A DNA stretch of 64,000 nucleotides from Chondrus crispus (lineage: Eukaryota > Rhodophyta > Florideophyceae > Gigartinales > Gigartinaceae): contig NW_005178519.1 in the NCBI RefSeq assembly GCF_000350225.1, forward strand, positions 344,714 to 408,713. Reading direction: 5' to 3'. This document shows positions 57,601 through 64,000 of the stretch, piece after piece. The position numbers and the translations under genes were made by a program. Within the stretch, counting starts at the first letter, position 1. Each line of letters opens with the position of its first letter. Below the pieces are notes generated by a model that saw only the letters and a list, made by a program, of their open reading frames with translations, ran no database searches and was not told the origin of the DNA.

Positions 57601-57850
57601 CCATGCAAAAACAGAAACAAGTTCGCGAACATGTATATTGTTCACTTCGTGGCATTAACAGCACGTCTCAGGCTTTAGATGCGACCGAGGCGGCGAGCTC
57701 TCAGACAACACCCTCTTTCCGTGGACACCGATCTTCATTTAAGTGTAACCTTTGCCACGTACACCTAGGTGTACGTGGCACATAGCTATGTGTTCGCACC
57801 TACCCTGGATTACGGAAAAGCTGCTGGGAACTTTAGCATTCTAAAGCTAG
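54667..57850 (+). pseudogene. DDE-type transposase with RG-rich N-terminus and zinc-finger C-terminus, broken
   Basis: ATG at 54667 opens an Arg/Gly-rich tail (HGRGRARARGRV, then TGA at 54769 where CGA would continue the RG run). Next comes a helical domain (WDMYRFLSVVLLSHTTGLSL, 55100). After a frameshift near 55380, LTLDDDLYGTRASDNQVKK and GVIVTADRGYGKLSLLR give two acidic motifs of a DDE core. Further pieces in other frames include IDHIVLGLDGL and LPTKTRALT-like stretches to 57270. The last frame (57180-57785) ends SFKCNLCHVHL, then a palindrome and stop, then CVRTYPGLRKSCWEL, a C-x2-C...CW zinc finger like that at 28880. Possibly PiggyBac-related; I am not sure of the superfamily. Confidence 0.6.
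57753..57780. repeat. 28-bp perfect palindrome inside the zinc-finger coding region
   Basis: TGCCACGTACACCT (57753-57766) is followed at once by its exact complement. It falls between CNLC and the next cysteine pair of the zinc finger and brings a stop codon just after it. Confidence 0.9.
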
Positions 57851-58662
57851 TTTAGAAGCACGCGAAACGCCCGCCCCTAAATCCCCTAAAACTGATCCAG
57901 GTTTCACTCGGGGCGCCTCTGACAGTCAAACCGATGAGGACCCTATTGTGACACCAGTGGTGAGGCCTCAAAAGCCAGCGCGAATGTGACGGTTGAAGGA
58001 TAAGCACAGCATGTATGTCTTTGTAATTTTACTTTGTATAAACATACTGTGCGTGTCCTTCCCGAATGGAATGGGTCCTCCATTCTTTAAAAGGATGGTA
58101 TAGAGCTACACTATAATTTCTATGGCATACCTAAAAGAATTGTCAAAGGAGGAGTACAGTATCCACTAGTAGTAAGGAGGATGGTCGGGGAGATTGAAGG
58201 CAAGGACATAAGCGATTGTATGGAGATTAGTTGTAGAGTGAAAGGATATTTTATTATAGTCTAGCAGGTACTGTATTGTTCTAAGTTTCAGCTACGATTT
58301 CTATAAAAGGCGCGGCGTTTGGACGGGGAAAGCAAAAGGGGCCAGGCACAACCACTCACTAACCCTGAGAGCCACCCAACCTGCAACCCCAAGTGTGTCC
58401 AACTTAAGAACCGCTTTGCAAAAACCATTCAACACAAGTTAGTCACTCTGTTCATTTTATTATCCCTGCGCACCGCTAAAGCGAAGAGCTTCGATGCGAA
58501 ACGCATGAGCTTTGTTAATGCCGTTGTTCTATTTCCATCGTGGTCTGCACAAGTCTTACACTTTGTCTGAGGTCGCAAGTCTTAAACCTATGTCTACTAA
58601 GGACTTATGTAAACCTCCTTGATAAATGAAGTGTTCTAGCATTTTAAACAGTGCTGGCTGAC

Positions 58663-58680
58663 TGTACTACATGTAGTACA
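58663..58680. repeat. 18-bp perfect palindrome
   Basis: TGTACTACATGTAGTACA, with no loop. Confidence 0.85.
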
Positions 58681-58851
58681 CTACCCCACCTTGTGTCCGT
58701 CGCAGATTACGTGACGTGCTTGTGGTTTAAGGCCTGTTTCATAGGTCGTTGGCAATGCATTGCCAAGAGCCTCAGGGTCGAACGCGGACCAAGCGCAGCA
58801 CTATAAAGCAGCCATACAGTGCACTTCTATGCGCAAAAACCACGTTGCTAT

Positions 58852-59074
58852 GGATCAGTATACTGATCCTTAGCCGAAAACGGGGTATTTTTGGCTCCCG
58901 GAACAGTCCCTTTCGGGCTGCCTATAGCCCTGGACCATCTGCTCTGTTTTTCTCAAACTCTTTTGCATATGTTTATACTGCTCGCCAACTACAACATAGT
59001 TCAAGGGTATTTCGTGCAAGGAATTATTGACGAACTAGTGCGCATTTTAAATTTATGGATCAGTATACTGATCC
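58852..59074. repeat. Two copies of the palindrome GGATCAGTATACTGATCC (right pair)
   Basis: Perfect 18-bp copies at 58852-58869 and 59057-59074. Both are preceded by TAT, and both are followed by TTA (TTAA in the second). Confidence 0.9.
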
Positions 59075-60104
59075 TTAAATTGAATGCTAGGGATATATAT
59101 CTCCAACTGTTGATTCTGTCTCTTTCACATTGTTGTGCATGCTTGTCGGCACCACCTGTTGCCATATTGAGCCAGTGAGCGTACTTTTCTCACCGCCTGG
59201 TTACATTGAGAGCATGTTCTTCGCATCATGTGATACTGAAGTGAGAAGCAGGTAACTTTTTATCAAGGTGAACAAGAAACTTGGAGAGCAATCATGAAAT
59301 AGTTGGAGTCATATTGACAGAATCAGAACGCCAGTTTGCTCTACATATCACCACCGGCTGCTCTGCCGCCCTCAGCCCCCGCTGCAGTCTGGAAGACCCC
59401 CTCATGCATTCATTGGATGTGACAAACGCACATGATAGTGGGCGCGTGTGTTTCTCTAACTGGGATGAAGAATTGCAACGGGGCTTGACTATGTGTAGAT
59501 CGATTTCGGGAAGTTGTTGCCCTCGTAGACAGAACCAGTTTTCTTCTTTCTTCTGGTTACTTGGGCATCATTAAAACTGTGGGTGATGAATAAAGAAGAC
59601 CTTCACCTGGTAGTTCATCATAATCTCTCTGAGTGCACATAGAGCCACATGGAAGCAGACACAAAAGGAGGGTTTCTCAACGGCGTCAACTAACACAAAT
59701 CGTTTTAACTGTGAACGTAGGCTCGTCGCAGCAGAGTAAGGTATGAGCAGAGCGACTTGCAGAACGCAAGTTGCCAACTGAAATGCAGATCCTCAGTATC
59801 GCTTCGATATTGTATCTCAAACTGAAGCAAGGTATGAGGAATATGCAGACGTGAGGCGGCAGCAATTAGTGGTGCTTTAGTTGGGGACGGTTCTATCATA
59901 CAGTATGTGTGCTGCGTGTCGGGAGACCGACCGATAGGGGGCGGTCCGGAGGGGATTTTAGGAAACGGGGAAAGGGTGGTAAATAGGGTTACCTTAATAG
60001 GAGGGGGAGGAGCGGCAGGCTATTGCCTCAGAACCGCTACGGACGGTGAGCACGGTCGGGGGACGGGGTTGTCGGGTTGATGGTTCAGGTGATCGAATGT
60101 GCTG

Positions 60105-60133
60105 AGGTCGAAGACGAGTAGCGTCTTCGACCT
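60105..60133. repeat. Hairpin just downstream of the Copia-3 TATA box
   Basis: AGGTCGAAGACG (60105-60116) pairs exactly with 60122-60133 around a 5-nt loop. It would lie at or near the 5' end of the element RNA. Confidence 0.8.
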
Positions 60134-60145
60134 GGCTTTATAGTC
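60134..60145 (-). promoter_or_regulatory. TATA box of the Copia-3 LTR
   Basis: ACTATAAAGCC in the minus direction, about 220 bp inside the LTR, at the position expected for the U3 promoter. Confidence 0.55.
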
Positions 60146-60401
60146 CTATTGACTCTACAATAAAAGTAGGCGCACTACCATAAAAGGGAGGTTGCGCCAC
60201 CCACGAAATATGTCTAAACGGTTACACCCTAAACAAGTAGAATTGTAGGTGGCACGTCCTTAAGGGACTCTATAATTGATAGCTAAATGTAGCCTACATA
60301 ATCCCTGAATTGATATTGATAACATAGAAGTGTGATATCTACTGTAGTCTAGTCAATAAGTCTAACACTCCCCAAACTTTTTCGTGACATATGTCATGTG
60401 T

Positions 60402-63400
60402 TCACGAATTGCGATTGATCCACTGTTCGATAGGATGTGTAAGAATTGACTGTTGTATCATCTCGATCAGTATATCACTTTTCTTCACCTTGGTCAAAGA
60501 ATCTGCGGGGTTGTGTTCGGAGCGAATGAAGCCAATGGCGTGCAGTTCGTGTCTCTGGTATGCATCCTTGACAACTTTAACATCGATCATTAGTCGTCTT
60601 TCGGATGTTATCTTTGCTTTAGTGATAACATCAAACAGGGATAGACTATCCGTAAGCATAACGATCGGAATATCGAGCGATGTCATGGTGTGAAGATCGT
60701 TTTTCATTGCGAAGGCCATATCGAAAGCGTCAGCAAAGGCCATTGTTTCGCTTCCTAGGACAGATCTGGAAACGCGTTTGGATTTGTGCGACGACCAGAA
60801 CAATGGTTGGCAATTATCATTTGCATCAGCAAGGAAAATGATATATCCTAACTGAGAAGATCCGTCAAGGTTGTTTCCGTATGATGCATCGGAATAGACT
60901 TGTAACCGAAGACTTTTGTGGTCCAATTTAGGGAATTTGAGGACCTGATCTGTACTGGTAAGGAGATGTTTTACCACAGAATTAAGTCCCTTACAGTACT
61001 TCGTGGGGTCCGAGTTGAAGATTTCTTCAGTAACCTGAGCTGCCTGTGCAATAGAGCATGTAATATCCGGACGGGACTGAGTGGCCCAAGCGAGTTGGGC
61101 ACGAAGTGAGCGAAAGTCTTTGAAAGAAGCTTCCTTACTGATGTTCTTAATCTTGGAGATATAGTGCTTCTGATGTACTTGGAATCCGTTAGGTGTGGAT
61201 TCAATCTTAATGCCTGCAAATTGGACCTTGTCGTAGTCCCTCGGTCGACATTTGAATTTCCTTTCGACACACTTGGCCTGTTGACAAAACTCTTCAGTGC
61301 CGGCTTGTAGACAGTCATCAACATAAGTAGCACATAGCCCAGTAAGCTTCTCTCTAATTCGTTTGAAGAAGAAGGCGGCATCGGTTACACTGGCCTTCAT
61401 CCCAAGTTCCTTCTCTAGATGATGCTTTAACGTTCTACCCCAGTAGTCACCACTATCGGCTAGTCCATACAATGGCTTGAGTAGTTTCAAGAGTTGATTA
61501 GAATCCAAGTCGAACTCAGATGAGGGTTTAACGTAGACATCACGGGAGAGCTCTTCCGTACTCTGCAGATATGCCTGTGTGACATCTGTTGAGAAGAGTC
61601 TAAAGTCAAAAAGAGCAGCAAGACCGACGAGTAGTTTGACGCTGAACTGTCGTGCCGTTGAGGTGTCGTGAACGAATGACCGTTTCATCTTGTCCTTGTG
61701 GCCTTGTACAACGTATCGGGCTTTCCATACTTCCTTGTTTGTTCCAGAGTCTTTTATGGCGAGGACGAATCGTCCATTTAAGATGTTTGCGTTGTCTGGA
61801 ACTTCATCGCGAAGCACTACCTTCCAAGTACCTCTTTCGATCAGTCCTTCTATTTCCTCTCGTTTAGCATTATCAAATTGTTGTGCACGAGGATCATTGG
61901 GATGTATAACTTCAGTAAGAAGGACGTTATTGGGTGGATTTGAGGCTTTGCCACTACGGAATGGAGCAGTTTGCTGGTGGAGAATAGATTCGGGGGAAGC
62001 GTAGTATGGCTTGATTTGATAAGCGTTGAACGTTTGTCGATAAGTTCCTTCGCTGTTCTGAACAGTTATCATTCGTCCGTGAACATTGCAAACAAGGAAT
62101 GGACCAATCCATTGCTTCTCTTGCTCAGAGAAGACTAGAATCTCGTCTCCAAGATTATACACACGATCGGAGGCTGGAGGGATGTTCCGATTCAGAGCAG
62201 CAAGTACACGTCGTTCTGCGATGATTGCGTTCATTTCCATCTGCGCTGTTGAAAGAATTTGCATTCTTTCACGCTGCGAAGGTATTTCCGTACTTATGAT
62301 TGGGAAGCGCGGAACAATTCCGAAGACTAATAGAGAAGGGACTAGACCGTTCTCTCCGATTGTGTCGTTCATTGCCTTGACTGCAATTTTCAGAAGAATG
62401 AGCGGAGAGGCGTCCGGGAAGTCCGCTCGTACTTTTCTATAAATCCTTCGCAGTGGTCCGTGAAGACGTTCTCCAATACCTAACGACGAGTGGGCTTTTA
62501 CACCAGATATGCGAAGTTGAATTCCAGCTTGTGCAGTTATCTCGCGCCATCGATCAGATGTGAATGCGGATCCTTGGTCAACGCGAAGTCTATTTGGAAG
62601 GCCAGTATACAAGGTACACCACGCTTCGACGAAGGCTAGCCAAATACCTTCAACGCTTTGGCCATAAGTGGCGCCATGAGCGTCTAGAAAGATGGCTGAC
62701 GAGAATCTAGTGGCTGTGTCGATGACGTGAAGTACTGCTTTTCCATCTAGAAACATCAGGTCAATGGACAATTCGTCACCGAACTTTAAGTCCTGTTCAT
62801 TGGGTAGCGATACTTTAAAACGCACAGGAGTGGGGCCAAGGCGTTGACAGGTGTCACAAGAAGCTTGCAGAGACTCGAGAAACTGCTTTGTGGCCTCATC
62901 AGCTTCAAAAGGGCGGGCCAAGCGAAGCAGATTCATGAGTTTCTCTGATGTGGGATGGGAAAAACCGCGATGAAGCTTGATCAGTTCGGCTTTGGTGAAG
63001 TGCGTTTTGGAGGAGTGATCCCACTCCAGATAGATGTGACCCAGCTTGCGCCGAAGCGGTATGTCAAGACCAAGCTTAGGCGATCGGAGCACGTTGTTGA
63101 CGCTATCAATGAACATATGGTACTTGTCCAAGAGGTCAAGTCCAATAAGAAAGGGGACATTGGCCTTGACAATGTCAACGTGTTCGCGAATTAAGTAACC
63201 ATCAGCAATGGGAATGGATATGTTCATGGTTCCAAGTGAAGCTTGGGAGTCATTACCGAACCTGAAGTGTATCGGGCTCGGCCTGGGCTTGAATTTGGTG
63301 CCAGTGAATCGACAGTAGGCTTTGGCTTGAGCGAGGCCAACGACAGTTCGCTGGGCACCAGTGTCAAGACAAGCTCCATCCCACTTGGGTGCGTGGTTGG

Positions 63401-63545
63401 TCGTCCTAGCTCGTGCAGGACTATGGTTCCGGATGGTGTTGTAGATTTTGAATTTACACCGCTTCTTTCCGCAGACAGTCTCAAAGGAATTTGTTTTACT
63501 TTGTGGGTGTTGACTGCTGCTACTTAAAAATCCATTGGATCCAGG
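60402..63545 (-). CDS. Copia-3 pol polyprotein (protease, integrase, reverse transcriptase, RNase H), intact
   Basis: The frame is open from 63545 to 60402 (about 1047 codons). Protease ACLDTGAQRTVVGLA (63385-63340). Pre-integrase LIKLHRGFSHPTSEKLMNLL with CDTCQRLG. Integrase core with IDLMF, RVDQGSAFTSD and an acidic residue in IGERLHG. Reverse transcriptase GRFVLAIKDSG, STDVTQAYLQS, LLKPLYGLADSGDYW and the active site TYVDDCLQAG. RNase H VYSDASYGNN, SETMAFADAF, MLTDSL and HNPADSLTK. The first ATG (63227) lies after the protease motif and there is none earlier in frame. Pol is therefore most likely made by a -1 frameshift from gag, which overlaps it by 22 nt. Confidence 0.92.
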   Translation of the reverse strand, partial: PGSNGFLSSSSQHPQSKTNSFETVCGKKRCKFKIYNTIRNHSPARARTTNHAPKWDGACLDTGAQRTVVGLAQAKAYCRFTGTKFKPRPSPIHFRFGNDSQASLGTMNISIPIADGYLIREHVDIVKANVPFLIGLDLLDKYHMFIDSVNNVLRSPKLGLDIPLRRKLGHIYLEWDHSSKTHFTKAELIKLHRGFSHPTSEKLMNLLRLARPFEADEATKQFLESLQASCDTCQRLGPTPVRFKVSLPNEQDLKFGDELSIDLMFLDGKAVLHVIDTATRFSSAIFLDAHGATYGQSVEGIWLAFVEAWCTLYTGLPNRLRVDQGSAFTSDRWREITAQAGIQLRISGVKAHSSLGIGERLHGPLRRIYRKVRADFPDASPLILLKIAVKAMNDTIGENGLVPSLLVFGIVPRFPIISTEIPSQRERMQILSTAQMEMNAIIAERRVLAALNRNIPPASDRVYNLGDEILVFSEQEKQWIGPFLVCNVHGRMITVQNSEGTYRQTFNAYQIKPYYASPESILHQQTAPFRSGKASNPPNNVLLTEVIHPNDPRAQQFDNAKREEIEGLIERGTWKVVLRDEVPDNANILNGRFVLAIKDSGTNKEVWKARYVVQGHKDKMKRSFVHDTSTARQFSVKLLVGLAALFDFRLFSTDVTQAYLQSTEELSRDVYVKPSSEFDLDSNQLLKLLKPLYGLADSGDYWGRTLKHHLEKELGMKASVTDAAFFFKRIREKLTGLCATYVDDCLQAGTEEFCQQAKCVERKFKCRPRDYDKVQFAGIKIESTPNGFQVHQKHYISKIKNISKEASFKDFRSLRAQLAWATQSRPDITCSIAQAAQVTEEIFNSDPTKYCKGLNSVVKHLLTSTDQVLKFPKLDHKSLRLQVYSDASYGNNLDGSSQLGYIIFLADANDNCQPLFWSSHKSKRVSRSVLGSETMAFADAFDMAFAMKNDLHTMTSLDIPIVMLTDSLSLFDVITKAKITSERRLMIDVKVVKDAYQRHELHAIGFIRSEHNPADSLTKVKKSDILIEMIQQSILTHPIEQWINRNS

Positions 63546-64000
63546 CTATCTACAGTGTCCCACAGTACTTCTTCCTCTTTGATTGGCGTGTGAGCGACTT
63601 GATGATGAGTAACAGCCTGATCGGCGAAGTCATCATCATCGTTGAGGGTGGCATTGGTGAGAATGACTTCACCGGGGTCATGTTGTGCCTGGTCGTCCGT
63701 GAAGGCAGTGAAGTCGATCTCATACGCACCTAAGGCATGCTCTGCTTGCTCGCAGAGCTCGTATAGGATTCGCTTGGCTGGTCTGGTCTGTAACATATGG
63801 CTGACATTCTTTCTGAGAGCCATAGGTTTAGGACAGTCCCTAATGAGGTGATATTTGCTTCCACAATTGTGGCAAGCACGTATATTACCGAAGCGATCCG
63901 TACCATTCTGGGTCTGGGCAGGGTTGTGGGAGAAACGTTGGGGAGGATATGGAGTTCTGGGATTGGAAGAAGCGGAACCAGGGCGGCGGGGGATGCCATA
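63524..64000 (-). CDS. Copia-3 gag, C-terminal part (window edge)
   Basis: In frame from the right edge: a Pro/Asn/Gln-rich stretch, then the CCHC zinc knuckle CHNCGSKYHLIRDCPKP (about 63880-63830) of a nucleocapsid, then an acidic tail (DDDDFADQAV, IKEEEVLWDTVDSLDPMDF) ending in TAA at 63526. The stop lies within a TTTTTAA run that suits slippage into the pol frame. Confidence 0.85.
   Translation of the reverse strand, partial: YGIPRRPGSASSNPRTPYPPQRFSHNPAQTQNGTDRFGNIRACHNCGSKYHLIRDCPKPMALRKNVSHMLQTRPAKRILYELCEQAEHALGAYEIDFTAFTDDQAQHDPGEVILTNATLNDDDDFADQAVTHHQVAHTPIKEEEVLWDTVDSLDPMDF

Larger units (their letters stand above)
57851..60104. other. Intergenic, no gene recognised
   Basis: Only short unsupported open frames. 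Holds three palindromes (58663, 58852, 59057). A TATA-like TATAAAAGGCGCGGCG is at 58302 with no gene behind it that I can support. Confidence 0.4.
60000..60367 (-). repeat. Copia-3 3' LTR (outer border uncertain)
   Basis: In the minus direction, AAAGTTTGGGGAG (purine tract) is followed by TGTTAGACTTATTGAC, a usual Copia LTR start. A TATA box (ACTATAAAGCC) lies at 60145-60134 with a hairpin just after it. With only one LTR in view the far end cannot be fixed. Confidence 0.65.
60000..64000 (-). mobile_element. Copia-3 LTR retrotransposon, apparently intact, runs off the right edge
   Basis: Minus-strand Copia element with gag (zinc knuckle), protease, integrase, reverse transcriptase and RNase H, no internal stop in pol, and a purine tract plus LTR start (TGTTAGAC at 60367) downstream. 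The 5' LTR lies beyond the window, so the outer LTR border near 60000 is a guess. Confidence 0.88.

Noticed and set aside
58319-58570. 83-codon frame behind a TATA-like box
   Set aside because: No motif, and the box could be chance; not enough for a gene call.
1-64000. CRISPR arrays or bacterial operons
   Set aside because: No regularly spaced direct repeats, no ribosome-binding sites, and genes with introns and LTR elements show eukaryotic DNA.

Overview
This is a transposon-rich stretch of nuclear DNA from a eukaryote. A red alga (Florideophyte, Chondrus-like) is my best guess. Reasons: genes are short with few small introns, mobile-element types are mixed (Copia, chromodomain Gypsy, PIF/Harbinger-like and other DDE transposons), and a secreted AA15-like copper oxygenase is present. 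There is no rRNA, tRNA, plastid or bacterial gene to settle the taxonomy, so the assignment is inference.

Only four host-type genes look sound: the 5' half of a full-length-type ABCB transporter on the minus strand (1-1776, one 186-bp intron, running off the left edge); two paralogous three-pass, cysteine-rich membrane proteins facing each other tail to tail (4761-5885 plus, 7941-9071 minus); and a secreted AA15-like lytic polysaccharide monooxygenase with a long Pro/Ser-rich tail (52467-54083 plus). A cluster of unrelated perfect or near-perfect hairpins lies at 2341-3515.

From 9.9 kb rightwards the window is mostly mobile elements, several nested. Copia-1 spans 10561-22452 and is bounded by a perfect 5-bp target duplication (GACAT). 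Its 5' LTR is split by a 5721-bp terminal-inverted-repeat transposon (10661-16381, 2-bp CA duplication). That transposon carries a decayed MUS81-like nuclease gene and a decayed coiled-coil gene, both on its minus strand. Then come an inactivated DDE transposase (22924-24053), an LTR-like repeat with a GC-rich unknown decayed gene (24343-27532), a zinc-finger fragment (28498-28908), Copia-2 (about 30925-35657, decayed), and Gypsy-1 (about 35660-43860). The integrase of Gypsy-1 is split by a copy of the same LTR-like repeat, which is itself split by a decayed PIF/Harbinger transposon. Gypsy-2 follows (45199-51740, two 238-bp LTRs, integrase interrupted by a 1.2-kb insert), then a decayed DDE transposase flanked by repeated 18-bp palindromes (54409-59074). 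At the right edge is Copia-3 on the minus strand (about 60000 to beyond 64000). Its pol frame is intact, and gag joins pol through a likely -1 frameshift at the gag stop codon.

Most mobile genes here are broken. Many of the stops are the C-to-T (or G-to-A) version of the expected codon, as expected from decay of methylated cytosines. Copia-3 is the only element that looks able to make a full polyprotein.
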